This document shows, in pieces, positions 27,618 to 37,561 of a stretch of 64,000 nucleotides of DNA (positions are counted from its first letter, which is position 1; every line of letters begins with the position of its first letter). This DNA is from an uncultured Gammaproteobacteria bacterium (GTDB lineage: Bacteria > Pseudomonadota > Gammaproteobacteria > Eutrophobiales > Eutrophobiaceae): the NCBI GenBank assembly GCA_943788815.1, contig CALSRS010000003.1, forward strand, positions 97,193 through 161,192. Direction: 5' to 3'. The translations under genes and the position numbers were made by a program. Under the pieces are notes generated by a model. It worked only from the letters and a program-made list of their open reading frames with translations, was not told where the DNA came from and did no database searches.

Positions 27618-29216
27618 GGTGATTGGATATCTTCGCTCCTTACCAAAAGAGCGCTTACTTATTTTTACTCCAGGTGGTGCCTGCCTACGTTTGAACTCAG
27701 ACCTGTCAACAAGATTAATAACTGGCATTACATCGTTTTTATCGAAACCGATATTAATAATCTGTTGTGGACTTTTGTCCTGCTCAATATACATTTCAAG
27801 TATAGGGTCCAGAATCTCATATGGTGGCAATGAATCCTCATCTTTTTGATCGGCACGTAATTCTGCACTGGGTGGCCTGTCTATTATTCTTTGTGGAATA
27901 ATATTGCCTGATTGGTTTATAAAATTAGCAAGTTCATAGACAAGTAATTTAGGTATGTCTTTTAATGGCGAAAATCCACCTGCCATGTCGCCATAAAGTG
28001 TGGCATAGCCAACAGCCATTTCACTTTTATTGCCTGTTGCTAGTACCAGGCGGCGAGATTTATTGGATATTGCCATGAGGATCAGTCCCCTGGAACGGGC
28101 CTGGATATTTTCTTCAGTAGAATCAGCTGGAAGATTATTGAAAATCGGATCTAGTAGTTCCATGAATGCAGAAACAGGTTTTTCAATAGATATATTTTGG
28201 TAATTAATACCTAGATTGTTAGCAAGAGCTAAAGAATCTTCTACACTCATATCTGCTGTATATTTGGATGGCATCATTACCACCTCGACATTTTCAGCGC
28301 CTAATGCATCAACAGCAAGACAAGTCACCAGCGCAGAATCAATACCTCCAGATAGTCCAATGATAACGCCGTTAAAGCCATTTTTACGTACATAATCTCC
28401 AATTGCTGTAACTAGCGCTTTATATATGGCTTCATTATCTGTTAATTCAGGAATATTGTTATTGCTAGTACTAAAAGAAATTTTATTATTATCTTGCTCT
28501 AAGTTTACTGTGAATAGTCCTTCAGTAAACGAGGGGGCAATAGTTTGAATTAAACCATCTGAGTCTATCGCAAGTGAACTTCCATCAAATATTAGTTCGT
28601 CCTGTCCACCAGTAAGGTTTACATAGATAATTGGTAAACCTGTTTCATTATTTCTTGTTTTAAGTACATTCCTTCTTTCTTCGAATTTCTCTTTGTGAAA
28701 CGGTGATGCATTTATATTGATAATAAGTTCAGCACCTTGATCTTTCGCCAGTTTGGCAGGTGTGGCACTCCAAATATCTTCACATACTGTAAGGCAGGTC
28801 TTGATGTTACCAATATCAACTAAGCATGGGTGGCTCCCAGCTGAAAAATACCGTACTTCATCAAATACGCCATAATTAGGCAATATCATTTTGTCATAGC
28901 TGCGAATCAGCTCTTCATTACTGATATAAGCGCAGCTATTATAAATGTTATCTTTTTCTTTTCGGGGATACCCTAAAATAATATTAATATTTTTACTTTC
29001 AGAAACTATAGTCTCAATAGCATTAGTAACTTGAGTAAATAGTTGAGACCTGTATAAAAGATCTTCTGGCGGATATCCTGTCAGTACCAGTTCCGGGAAA
29101 ATTAATGTATCAACATTTAACTCGGTTTTGGCAGTTTTTATGCTATTAAGAATTAAATCTTTATTGTGTTCAATTGCGCCTACTATAGGGTTGACTTGTG
29201 CAATACCAATGATCAT
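27597..29216 (-). CDS. nadE: NadE, glutamine-dependent NAD+ synthetase
   Basis: Two-domain enzyme that amidates deamido-NAD+ using ammonia released from glutamine. The N-terminal nitrilase-type amidase domain (about 1-250) has the catalytic triad regions FPELVLTGYPPEDL, KMILPNYGVFDE and the Cys in TVCEDIWS. The C-terminal synthetase has the PP-loop GLSGGIDSALV, TGNKSEMAVGYATLYGDMAGGF and the RRQAPPG region. The 539-residue length fits the short bacterial NadE. About 41 bases separate it from the upstream membrane/spermidine-synthase-like gene. Confidence 0.95.
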   Translation of the reverse strand: MIIGIAQVNPIVGAIEHNKDLILNSIKTAKTELNVDTLIFPELVLTGYPPEDLLYRSQLFTQVTNAIETIVSESKNINIILGYPRKEKDNIYNSCAYISNEELIRSYDKMILPNYGVFDEVRYFSAGSHPCLVDIGNIKTCLTVCEDIWSATPAKLAKDQGAELIININASPFHKEKFEERRNVLKTRNNETGLPIIYVNLTGGQDELIFDGSSLAIDSDGLIQTIAPSFTEGLFTVNLEQDNNKISFSTSNNNIPELTDNEAIYKALVTAIGDYVRKNGFNGVIIGLSGGIDSALVTCLAVDALGAENVEVVMMPSKYTADMSVEDSLALANNLGINYQNISIEKPVSAFMELLDPIFNNLPADSTEENIQARSRGLILMAISNKSRRLVLATGNKSEMAVGYATLYGDMAGGFSPLKDIPKLLVYELANFINQSGNIIPQRIIDRPPSAELRADQKDEDSLPPYEILDPILEMYIEQDKSPQQIINIGFDKNDVMPVINLVDRSEFKRRQAPPGVKISKRSFGKERRYPITSGYRET

Positions 29217-29257
29217 AGATAATATAATTTGCTTAAATTCGGGTAAGAAATTTGTAC

Positions 29258-32212
29258 TTAGTTATTTAACTGGATTTGAGCAAGGAGAATTTCATATTCC
29301 AGTGGAATTTTTCCATTGACTATAAATAATGCTGCCATTTCATCTTTCCAGAAATCCATGGCGTCCTGAAATTTACCAGTTTTTATTAAACCTAATAGAA
29401 AACTGGTCTGCAGGTATTTTTTTTGTTCAAGATCATTAAAGAGGCTATTGGATAAAAGTGTTGCGGCTGAACGGTTAATCTCATTATAGTCTTTATCCAC
29501 TATGGCTCGAAAAACAGCAAGCCAGTTCAGATGTGAATCTCTATTACCTTCAATATTACACTTTGGCTCAAATGCATCCAGCATTTCATTAACCTGGTCG
29601 TGAGGTAAATACGGAATGATCTGACTCAACAACATGAAAACTGAATCTATCCATACCGTTGTATTGTAAGTAATATCGCAATTTTTTGCAGCTGAATTTA
29701 GAAAGTTTACACTTGCTATTGCCGCTATATTTTCCTTGTCAAAAATCTGCTTACTAAAAAAATCATAAATATTATTGGCGTTATCTACACCGTTAGAACT
29801 GAAGAAATTTGTGGTGCTGAGACGATTCTCCTGGTCTGGAAAATCGGTATAGATCAATTGTATTAACGGTATTGTATTTAAACGTAGATTTAAAATTTCC
29901 TTTACATCTTGTTTTAAAAATCTGGCGCGCGTCGCGTTTTGGTCTAGATAGGGAAAATAATCAGAATTGACTGGAATGGAAGAATGATTAATAAATGAAT
30001 TAAAAATTTTCTGGTTACCCAGGAAACGAATATGAATATCGTCAACATGATTTATAAAAATAGTCGAAAGATGTTTGTTTAGTGCAGGAACATTAAAGAC
30101 ATTATCTGACGCCATCGGTATGGGATGATCTTCACTTGCGATTAATATCAAATTACCATCATCAGCAAAGTAGATATCATAATATAAAAATTCATTGGAA
30201 ATTGCTTTGAGAATTGAAACCAGTAAATCAAGGTTGAACTCATAGATGTGAATCCATTGAACCAGTATACCACTGGGATTTAGGTGTGATTTGATTGTTT
30301 TATAAAATTCCTGTGTAAACAGGTTGGAAACGCCACTTACCCAGGGATTAGACGGTTCTGAGATTATGACATCGTATTTTTTCTGATAAGTTGAAAAAAA
30401 TGTTTTGGCATCTTCTATATGGATGTTGCTACGCGGGTCTGTATAAACTAGTTCAGTTTTTTTGCCATAAAACCGGGCTCCTTCAACTATGGCGGATTCA
30501 ATTTCTATAGTGTCTATGCGTTTAACTTTAGGCGAGCCAAGAACAATATGAGATGTTAATCCAGAACCTAAACCTATATTGGCAAAGTATTGGGCATCAG
30601 GCTTGATTAAAAGCGGCAGGGTGCCAAGCAGAGTCATGGTTGATTCATCTGTTCCAGGAGGAACATCATCAACAATTGTCATTGCTGCGTCTGGTTTTCC
30701 GTTCGTGATGATAGAAAGGCTGACGTCTTTCCAGTTGGTAACACTAACTGAGGCTGTTTTTCCATCTTTGTGATAAATAACTTCAGATCGTAAATCTGGA
30801 TCTGCTAATCCACGTCTAAATACACTGGATGCCATGAGACTAGTGTCAAATCGGGTAAATATGGCGGATATCAGAATGATAATACCCAATGTGGCGGTGA
30901 TATACCCTGAACGGTTTCTCATTGAGACAGCAACAGTTCTAAATAACAATATTCCAATGACAACGTCGATAATTGCTCCGCTAAATATAGTGCCTTTTAG
31001 TGTAAGTAAAGGCATGCCTATAAATACTGCAAAGACCACACCAAATATTGCCCCCAATGTATTGCTAGAATATATCTGTCCTATACTCTTTTCACCATGT
31101 CCCTTGTTGATAAGAATATAAGTGAATAATGGTAAGGTCATCCCTGCGCATATTGTTGTTGGTAACATTATAAGTAGTGCTATGGAATGACTTGCCAGAT
31201 TAAATAGGAAATATCCCTGATCTGTTTCCTTCAGGGCTGACATGAAAAAAGATTGCACATAGAAGCTGTTGTTATAAAGTACAATTGTAAGAAGAGAAAA
31301 AGCCCCCATCGCAATTTGTACCATAGCTGCAAAAATTACCGGATTTTTCAGCGTATCTATTCGTTTTCTAATCCAGAATCCCCCAATTGCCAGACCAGTT
31401 ATAAAAGCACTTAACATTAACTCAAATGAATGGGTACTTGCGCCAAGTACCATCGACAGCATTCTTATCCAGGCAATTTCGTAGATAAATGATGCCATTC
31501 CGGTAAAAAAGGCAGCACCAAGGATGAGTATAGGCCATGACTTCCGAATACCTTTATCTTTGTCAGTCTGTATATGCTCTCCGCTGTGGTTTTTAACCAT
31601 AAAGTACACAGTTATCGCGAGCAGTATATTGATTATCCCGGCTGTCATCATGGTGCCTGGAAGACCTGTTTTTGAAATCAAATAAAATGCACTAATAAGA
31701 ACAGCAAGTGCCGCACCAATACTATTTGAAAAATATAAAAACGAAATTGAATGTCCCGGCGCCATTGGGAATTTTCGGATAAACCCACCACTCATTAATG
31801 GAAATGTTGCCCCCAGTAATATGGATTGGGGAAGTATGAGTAATGAAGCAATGAAAATTTTGTATATTTGTACTAATTCAGGCGAGCCTAATGATGGAAT
31901 GATGATGTCGAAAGAATAGTGGGATGTCTCAACATATATACTATGAAATACAATGCCGATGATGCCTATGACACCTTCGACTATGGCATAGGCAAGCAGC
32001 ATATTTCTTATATGATGACTGTAGTGGCTGATTAACCAGGCACCTGCCGCCATACCACCCATGAAAATGATTAAGACAAGACTTTGGGCATAAGCAGCAT
32101 GCCCAAGAAATTGTTTTAGATAGTGAGACCAGACTGATTCGTATATCAATCCGGTTGCGCCGGATAAGGCAAATACCAGATACAGGCCGTACTGAATTTG
32201 CCGAGGTGCCAT
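29258..32212 (-). CDS. Polytopic membrane protein fused to a spermidine-synthase-like domain
   Basis: A 984-residue fusion. Residues 1-450 hold many hydrophobic segments and an apparent duplication: GATGLIYESVW... (about 18) and GMASFIYEIAW... (about 238) begin similar half-domains. Residues 470-720 resemble spermidine synthase, with SAM-site NIGLGSG at 545-551, TIEIESAIVEGAR and DAKTFF. The usual catalytic Asp motif is changed to IISEPSNPW (616-624), as in the membrane-fused family, so aminopropyl transfer to putrescine is unlikely. Residues 720-984 are an unassigned helical tail. The natural substrate is unknown. It sits alone between sucD and nadE on the same strand. Confidence 0.75.
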   Translation of the reverse strand: MAPRQIQYGLYLVFALSGATGLIYESVWSHYLKQFLGHAAYAQSLVLIIFMGGMAAGAWLISHYSHHIRNMLLAYAIVEGVIGIIGIVFHSIYVETSHYSFDIIIPSLGSPELVQIYKIFIASLLILPQSILLGATFPLMSGGFIRKFPMAPGHSISFLYFSNSIGAALAVLISAFYLISKTGLPGTMMTAGIINILLAITVYFMVKNHSGEHIQTDKDKGIRKSWPILILGAAFFTGMASFIYEIAWIRMLSMVLGASTHSFELMLSAFITGLAIGGFWIRKRIDTLKNPVIFAAMVQIAMGAFSLLTIVLYNNSFYVQSFFMSALKETDQGYFLFNLASHSIALLIMLPTTICAGMTLPLFTYILINKGHGEKSIGQIYSSNTLGAIFGVVFAVFIGMPLLTLKGTIFSGAIIDVVIGILLFRTVAVSMRNRSGYITATLGIIILISAIFTRFDTSLMASSVFRRGLADPDLRSEVIYHKDGKTASVSVTNWKDVSLSIITNGKPDAAMTIVDDVPPGTDESTMTLLGTLPLLIKPDAQYFANIGLGSGLTSHIVLGSPKVKRIDTIEIESAIVEGARFYGKKTELVYTDPRSNIHIEDAKTFFSTYQKKYDVIISEPSNPWVSGVSNLFTQEFYKTIKSHLNPSGILVQWIHIYEFNLDLLVSILKAISNEFLYYDIYFADDGNLILIASEDHPIPMASDNVFNVPALNKHLSTIFINHVDDIHIRFLGNQKIFNSFINHSSIPVNSDYFPYLDQNATRARFLKQDVKEILNLRLNTIPLIQLIYTDFPDQENRLSTTNFFSSNGVDNANNIYDFFSKQIFDKENIAAIASVNFLNSAAKNCDITYNTTVWIDSVFMLLSQIIPYLPHDQVNEMLDAFEPKCNIEGNRDSHLNWLAVFRAIVDKDYNEINRSAATLLSNSLFNDLEQKKYLQTSFLLGLIKTGKFQDAMDFWKDEMAALFIVNGKIPLEYEILLAQIQLNN

Positions 32213-32295
32213 TTTATTAGCTCAAGTTTGGATATTTGGAAATATACATTTTCAGGGCTATCTTAAACATTGAGAAAATAATTATCGGCATTAAA

Positions 32296-33165
32296 TCATA
32301 GTGCATCGGCAATCGTACTACCAAGATCAGCAGGTGATCTCACTGTTTTTACACCAGCTGATTCAAGCGCACTAAATTTGTCGTCTGCAGTTCCTTTACC
32401 ACCGGAAATAATTGCGCCGGCGTGTCCCATCCTTTTGCCTGGAGGTGCAGTCACTCCAGCTATGTAGGCTACCACGGGCTTGGAAATATTGGCTTTTATA
32501 AAGGCAGCGGCTTCTTCTTCTGCGGTACCGCCAATTTCCCCTACCATAATTATGCCCTTGGTATCCGGGTCGCTTTCAAATAATTCAAGACAATCAATAA
32601 AGTTCATGCCATGGATAGGATCTCCTCCAATTCCGATACAGGTGGTCTGTCCTAACCCTGCCATGGTGGTTTGATTTACAGCTTCATAGGTCAAGGTTCC
32701 TGATCTGGAAACAATGCCAATACTACCGGCAGTATGAATATTCCCAGGCATGATTCCGATTTTGCATGAGCCAGGGGTGATAATGCCCGGACAATTTGGG
32801 CCTATCAGTCTGGTACCAGGATACTGGTCCAGGTATGCCCTTACTTTAAGCATATCCAGTACCGGAATTCCTTCTGTTATGCATACAATTAACTCGATAC
32901 CAGCATCTGCGGCTTCGGCTACCGCTTCAGCTGCAAACGCGGCCGGAACCATAATCATACTTGCATTTGCACCCGTCTCAGAAACAGCCTCGCTTACTGT
33001 ATTAAACACAGGCTTGTCCAGATGCGTCTGTCCACCTCTTCCAGGCGTAATTCCACCGACCACATTTGTTCCGTATTCAATCGCCTGTTCTGCATGAAAG
33101 GTCCCTTGTTTTCCGGTGAACCCCTGAACGATAAGTTTTGTATTATTGTCTACTAAAACGGCCAT
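32296..33165 (-). CDS. sucD: SucD, succinyl-CoA synthetase alpha subunit
   Basis: TCA-cycle ligase subunit that binds CoA and carries the phosphohistidine. CoA-binding [14 protein letters not shown] is near the N-terminus and [10 protein letters not shown] is central. The active-site His is in [17 protein letters not shown]. Start is ATG 33165 with AGGGAGGA upstream; an in-frame ATG at 33189 lies inside sucC and would add 8 unconserved residues. The product is 289 residues. It begins one base after the sucC stop. Confidence 0.97.
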   Translation of the reverse strand: MAVLVDNNTKLIVQGFTGKQGTFHAEQAIEYGTNVVGGITPGRGGQTHLDKPVFNTVSEAVSETGANASMIMVPAAFAAEAVAEAADAGIELIVCITEGIPVLDMLKVRAYLDQYPGTRLIGPNCPGIITPGSCKIGIMPGNIHTAGSIGIVSRSGTLTYEAVNQTTMAGLGQTTCIGIGGDPIHGMNFIDCLELFESDPDTKGIIMVGEIGGTAEEEAAAFIKANISKPVVAYIAGVTAPPGKRMGHAGAIISGGKGTADDKFSALESAGVKTVRSPADLGSTIADAL

Positions 33166-33166
33166 G

Positions 33167-34336
33167 TTAGTTTCCTCCCTTTGAAGCATTTACAACTTTA
33201 TGAGCTGCATCCGTAAGATCGTCTGTGGAGATAATTTCTAATCCACTATCATTTAGAAGATTTTTTCCTTCTTCTACTTTTGTTCCCTGCAATCTTACGA
33301 CGACTGGAACACTAACACCGACTTCTTTTACGGCGTTAATAATGCCTTCGGCAATCAGGTCGCATCTAACAATTCCACCAAATATATTGACAAAGATAGC
33401 CTTTACTTTTTGGTCGGACACGATGAGTTTAAATGCTTCGGCTACTCGCTCCTTGGTAGCGCCTCCTCCTACATCAAGAAAATTTGCTGGCTCTCCGCCA
33501 TGGAGTTTGATTATGTCCATTGTTGCCATGGCAAGGCCTGCTCCATTTACCATACATGCAATATTTCCATCCAGAGCAATGTAATTCAGGTCGAATTTTT
33601 TGGCATGATTTTCTTTCTCATTTTCCTGACTTTCATCACGGAGCTCTTCAAGTAGTTTTTGCCGGAACATGGCATTGTCATCGACAGAAATTTTGGCATC
33701 TAGTGCTTCTATGTCACCAGAGGTCGTAATAATCAATGGATTTATTTCAACCAGGCTTAAATCTTTCTGTGTAAATAGTGAATATAAGCCTTTCAATGCA
33801 CCGACGAGTTGTTTTCGTTGGGTATCATTTAAATTAAGGTCAAAGCCCATTTTTCTAGATTGGAAATCCTGGATTCCCAGGATGGGGTCAACAAAAAATG
33901 TATGAATTTTTTCAGGTTCTGTCGCTGCGACTTCTTCAATGTCCATACCTCCCGCCCTTGAGCCCATTACAACGATTCTTCGCTTACTTCTGTCTACCAG
34001 CATTCCAAGATACAGTTCAGACTCAATATCGGACATCGTCTGAATCAAAACACAGTTTATTGGATGACCTTCGCTCCCAGACTGGTTTGTTACTAGCGTT
34101 GTTCCAAGCATTTGTTCAGAATATTGTTTTACTTCATCAATGGATTTAGCAAGTTTTACTCCACCAGCTTTACCTCGACCACCTGCATGGACTTGTGCTT
34201 TTACTACCCAACCGTCTCCTCCTAGTTTTTTAGCATTTTTTACTGCTTCCTCTGCTGAGGTTGCAGGTATGCCTGGGGAGATGGGTATACCGTAGTCGGA
34301 AAAGAGCTGTTTGGCCTGATATTCGTGAAGATTCAT
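33167..34336 (-). CDS. sucC: SucC, succinyl-CoA synthetase beta subunit
   Basis: ATP-grasp subunit that determines nucleotide use (ADP or GDP) and forms the heterotetramer with SucD. The N-terminus [16 protein letters not shown] is classic. ATP-grasp segments include [20 protein letters not shown], and later [18 protein letters not shown] and [12 protein letters not shown]. The 389-residue length is standard. AAAGGGAA precedes the start. No sucAB or sdh genes adjoin it, so sucCD is a stand-alone pair here. Confidence 0.97.
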   Translation of the reverse strand: MNLHEYQAKQLFSDYGIPISPGIPATSAEEAVKNAKKLGGDGWVVKAQVHAGGRGKAGGVKLAKSIDEVKQYSEQMLGTTLVTNQSGSEGHPINCVLIQTMSDIESELYLGMLVDRSKRRIVVMGSRAGGMDIEEVAATEPEKIHTFFVDPILGIQDFQSRKMGFDLNLNDTQRKQLVGALKGLYSLFTQKDLSLVEINPLIITTSGDIEALDAKISVDDNAMFRQKLLEELRDESQENEKENHAKKFDLNYIALDGNIACMVNGAGLAMATMDIIKLHGGEPANFLDVGGGATKERVAEAFKLIVSDQKVKAIFVNIFGGIVRCDLIAEGIINAVKEVGVSVPVVVRLQGTKVEEGKNLLNDSGLEIISTDDLTDAAHKVVNASKGGN

Positions 34337-34359
34337 TGTGTTCCCTTTATTAATGTTAT

Positions 34360-34372
34360 CTGGATAATCCAG
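34360..34372. promoter_or_regulatory. Palindrome in the sucCD leader
   Basis: CTGGATAATCCAG is a 13-base palindrome with a single central base, 24 bases upstream of the sucC ATG. Outside it, TATC and GATA continue the symmetry with one base offset. It could be a repressor site or the base of an mRNA hairpin. Confidence 0.35.
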
Positions 34373-34601
34373 TGATAATACAGAATTTTTATAAGTCCCT
34401 AGCGAAGGATGATAATTAAAACGCGGATTTTAAACAATTAAGCGATAGTTTCCTAGGGATCTGGTAGTTTTCAGGTTTTTAGGCATCTAATATGGCTATT
34501 TATCAATTGATGTATCTGTGATATGGATAATAAGTACATCTTTTGTAAGTCTGAAAATATCAAATGCCAGTATATAGTAGAAATGTATTTAATTTATTGT
34601 G

Positions 34602-36206
34602 ATGAATGAAATTGCACATCCAGGCCTGACCGAGTCGACAGAGTGGCGGGCTCTTACCTATTATAATGTATATCGTTTTTTCATTGCATTATTGTTTGTG
34701 GTTATTTATTGGCTAGGCCAGTTACCAGAACCACTTGGAATATATGATGAAAATGTCTTTGTACTGGCCTCACATGCGTACCTATTAATTACATTAGCGG
34801 CGATATTTTTTAAATATTCAAGAAAACCAGCATTTAATTACCAGGTATCAGTTAGTGTATTGCTGGATATATTTTTCATTTCGGCGTTTATATATTCAAG
34901 TGATGGCTTGAATAGTGGTTTTGGTATGTTGATGGTCATAGCTATCGCCGGCGGATGTATATTAATTCCAGGGCGGATTGGTTTTTTCTTTGCGGCAATT
35001 GCGACTTTGTGTGTATTGGGCCATGAAGTCTATATGCAACTAAGTCCAGATAGGCAGCCGCCAAATTATATCCATGCCGGATTTTTAGGTATTACATATT
35101 TTCTGACTGCATTTATTAGCCACGCCCTTGCATCTCGAGTTGAAAAGTCAGAAGCATTGGCCAAGCAGCGTCAGGTTGACCTAGATAACATGGCGCGACT
35201 TAATGAAAACATAGTTCAAAGATTACAATCTGGAATCATTGTTATGAGCGACAATGAGGTTAAGATTATGAATGAATCGGCCAGAAGTTTACTTGGCATT
35301 GATAGACGAAATACAGAAACAAATATGGAATATATCTGCAGAGAGTTATCTGAGCTGGTTGAAAAATGGATTACTAATCCGGAAGTAGATACATATATTA
35401 TTAAGCCTGAAAATGGTCAGGTTGATATACAGGTATCACTGCTTCAATTAAATGTAGAAAATAAGGTAGATGTATTAATTTTCCTGGATGATGTATCCAA
35501 GTTCCGTCAACAAGCACAGCAATTAAAACTAGCGTCTCTGGGAAGATTAACTGCGAGTATTGCCCATGAAGTCAGAAATCCGGTTGGTGCAATCAGTCAC
35601 GCTGCTCAATTATTAGGAGAGTCGCAACAAATAAATAATGAAGATGAACGATTGATTAGCATCATTACACAACAGTCAGTTCGAGTTAATAATATTATTG
35701 AGAACGTAATGCGTATTAGCAGGAGGGAGAGATCCATGCCTGCCTCAATTACCCTGGATCATTGGCTGCATGATTTTGTTAATGAATTAAAATCACGATA
35801 TGGATTAATTGATGAAGATATTAAGCTTGAAGTTTCGGATACTAAGCTGGTAGCAAATATGGATTCAGAACAGCTTAATCAGGTTATGTGGAATATTTGT
35901 GAAAACGGGCTGAGATATAGTAAAAATATCCCCGTAATAGTTATTAAATGTGAGCTGTATCTAGATTCGCAAAGACCATATATTGATATTATTGACTTTG
36001 GTGGTGGAATCGATAATAAAATTGTCGAGCATTTGTTTGAACCATTTATTACCACAGAAACGAACGGGACAGGTCTTGGATTATTTATAGCCAGGGAGCT
36101 GTGTGAAGCAAACCAGGCGACATTAAATCTTATAAAAAATTCACAAAATGGATGCACATTCAGAATTCTATTTACTCATCCAGAACGAAAACAGGATGTT
36201 GTCTAA
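34602..36206 (+). CDS. pilS: PilS, sensor histidine kinase of the pilin two-component system
   Basis: Membrane sensor kinase that in Pseudomonas monitors pilin and phosphorylates PilR. Six hydrophobic segments fill about residues 25-180, then a PAS-like domain (about 195-310). The kinase core has the H-box SIAHEVRNPVGAISHAAQLL, the N-box NQVMWNICENGLRYS and G-boxes DFGGGI and GTGLGLFIA. ATG 34602 is chosen over the GTG directly before it. Its TAA shares one base with the pilR ATG (TAATG). The identity as PilS rather than another NtrB-like kinase rests on the six-segment N-terminus, pilR and linkage to pilA. Confidence 0.92.
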   Translation: MNEIAHPGLTESTEWRALTYYNVYRFFIALLFVVIYWLGQLPEPLGIYDENVFVLASHAYLLITLAAIFFKYSRKPAFNYQVSVSVLLDIFFISAFIYSSDGLNSGFGMLMVIAIAGGCILIPGRIGFFFAAIATLCVLGHEVYMQLSPDRQPPNYIHAGFLGITYFLTAFISHALASRVEKSEALAKQRQVDLDNMARLNENIVQRLQSGIIVMSDNEVKIMNESARSLLGIDRRNTETNMEYICRELSELVEKWITNPEVDTYIIKPENGQVDIQVSLLQLNVENKVDVLIFLDDVSKFRQQAQQLKLASLGRLTASIAHEVRNPVGAISHAAQLLGESQQINNEDERLISIITQQSVRVNNIIENVMRISRRERSMPASITLDHWLHDFVNELKSRYGLIDEDIKLEVSDTKLVANMDSEQLNQVMWNICENGLRYSKNIPVIVIKCELYLDSQRPYIDIIDFGGGIDNKIVEHLFEPFITTETNGTGLGLFIARELCEANQATLNLIKNSQNGCTFRILFTHPERKQDVV

Positions 36207-37531
36207 TGGCTAATAAACTTGCTTTAATTATAGATGACGAACCGGATATATTAGAATTACTGGGAATTACTCTGGAAAGAATGAATGTCTCCTTCAAGAC
36301 TGCCGACAGTCTAAAGGCAGCAGAACATCAATTGTCAAAGCACAATTTTGATATATGTATTACGGATATGCGCTTGCCTGATGGTGATGGAGTTGAATTT
36401 ATTGCCTATATACAAGAATGTAGTCCTCAGCTTCCAGTGATTGTTATAACAGCCCACGGGAGTATCGAAACAGCAATTTCGGCTCTTAAGCTTGGAGCTT
36501 TTGATTTTTTGACCAAGCCAGTAGATCTGGGAAGGTTAAGGCAACTAATCGAAAATGCGTTAAATATTTTTCAGGCTCAAGACAGACTTGCATATAACTT
36601 AATTGGTGAAAGTGTTGCTGTTCAAAATATAAGAAAAATGATTACCAAATTAGCTAGAAACCAGGCGCCAGTATATATAAGCGGAGAATCAGGTGTAGGT
36701 AAGGAACTGGTAGCAAAGATGATTCATGAACAAGGTCCTCGATCCTCTGGACCATTTATTCCGGTGAACTGTGGTGCAATACCACATGATTTAATGGAAA
36801 GTGAATTATTTGGGCATGTAAAAGGAAGCTTTACTGGTGCAGTATCAGATAAAAAAGGTTTGTTTGAGGCAGCAGATGGAGGAACATTATTACTCGATGA
36901 AATTGGCGAACTGCCACAAAATATGCAGGTTAAATTGCTTAGGGCAATTCAGGAAAAAAGTATCCGTCAGGTGGGCTCACAACATGAGAAACAGATTGAT
37001 GTGAGGATCCTGTCTGCAACGCATAAAAATCTGAGCTCAATGGTTGATTCAGGACAATTTAGAAAAGATCTATTTTATCGAATCAATGTTATAGAACTAT
37101 ACGTTCCGCCATTAAGAGAACGCGCGGAGGATATATTGTTGCTTGCTGAGCATATATTGAAAAAAATTAGTACTGAAACAAAAAACACCCAGGATTTCAT
37201 GGTATTAAGTGATGACACTATTTCCTCACTACGTGAATATGCTTTTCCGGGGAATGTGAGAGAACTTGAAAATATACTTCAAAGAGCAGTCGCGTTATCG
37301 GATGGAAATAATATAAATGTTAAAGACTTGCAGCTTCCAGATATTGAAAAATTTACTGATGGGGCAGAGAGTGAAGACAATAATCTTGATGGATTTCTCG
37401 CAAATCAGGAAAAAGAGAGAATTATAACCGCCCTTGAGCAAACACGTTGGAACAAGACTGCTGCAGCTAAAGTCCTTGGTATTAGTTTCAGAGCATTGAG
37501 ATACAGGCTGGAAAAGCTTGGTATTGATTAA
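36206..37531 (+). CDS. pilR: PilR, sigma-54-dependent response regulator
   Basis: Activator of the pilin gene. Receiver domain (1-120) with the acidic pair DDEPD and phosphoacceptor Asp in ITDMRLPDGDG; AAA+ domain (about 135-370) with Walker A GESGVGKEL, the sigma-54-contact loop as GSFTGA and Walker B GGTLLLDEIGE; C-terminal Fis-type helix-turn-helix (about 405-441, NKTAAAKVLGISFRALRYRLEKL). The start is set by the one-base overlap with pilS; an upstream in-frame ATG at 36152 lies inside pilS. A matching -24/-12 promoter lies upstream of pilA. Confidence 0.95.
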   Translation: MANKLALIIDDEPDILELLGITLERMNVSFKTADSLKAAEHQLSKHNFDICITDMRLPDGDGVEFIAYIQECSPQLPVIVITAHGSIETAISALKLGAFDFLTKPVDLGRLRQLIENALNIFQAQDRLAYNLIGESVAVQNIRKMITKLARNQAPVYISGESGVGKELVAKMIHEQGPRSSGPFIPVNCGAIPHDLMESELFGHVKGSFTGAVSDKKGLFEAADGGTLLLDEIGELPQNMQVKLLRAIQEKSIRQVGSQHEKQIDVRILSATHKNLSSMVDSGQFRKDLFYRINVIELYVPPLRERAEDILLLAEHILKKISTETKNTQDFMVLSDDTISSLREYAFPGNVRELENILQRAVALSDGNNINVKDLQLPDIEKFTDGAESEDNNLDGFLANQEKERIITALEQTRWNKTAAAKVLGISFRALRYRLEKLGID

Positions 37532-37561
37532 TAATAAAAATTTTATGGACTATATGTTTTT

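Noticed and set aside
29258..32212. True spermidine synthase (speE)
   Set aside because: No speD or putrescine gene adjoins it, the catalytic Asp motif is replaced by SEPSNPW, and half of the protein is membrane-embedded.
33166..33189. In-frame ATG at 33189 as the sucD start
   Set aside because: It lies inside sucC and adds 8 residues not seen in SucD proteins; ATG 33165 has an excellent AGGGAGGA site.
36152..36205. In-frame ATG at 36152 as the pilR start
   Set aside because: It would add 18 residues overlapping the pilS kinase domain; the TAATG junction at 36206 gives the normal response-regulator N-terminus.
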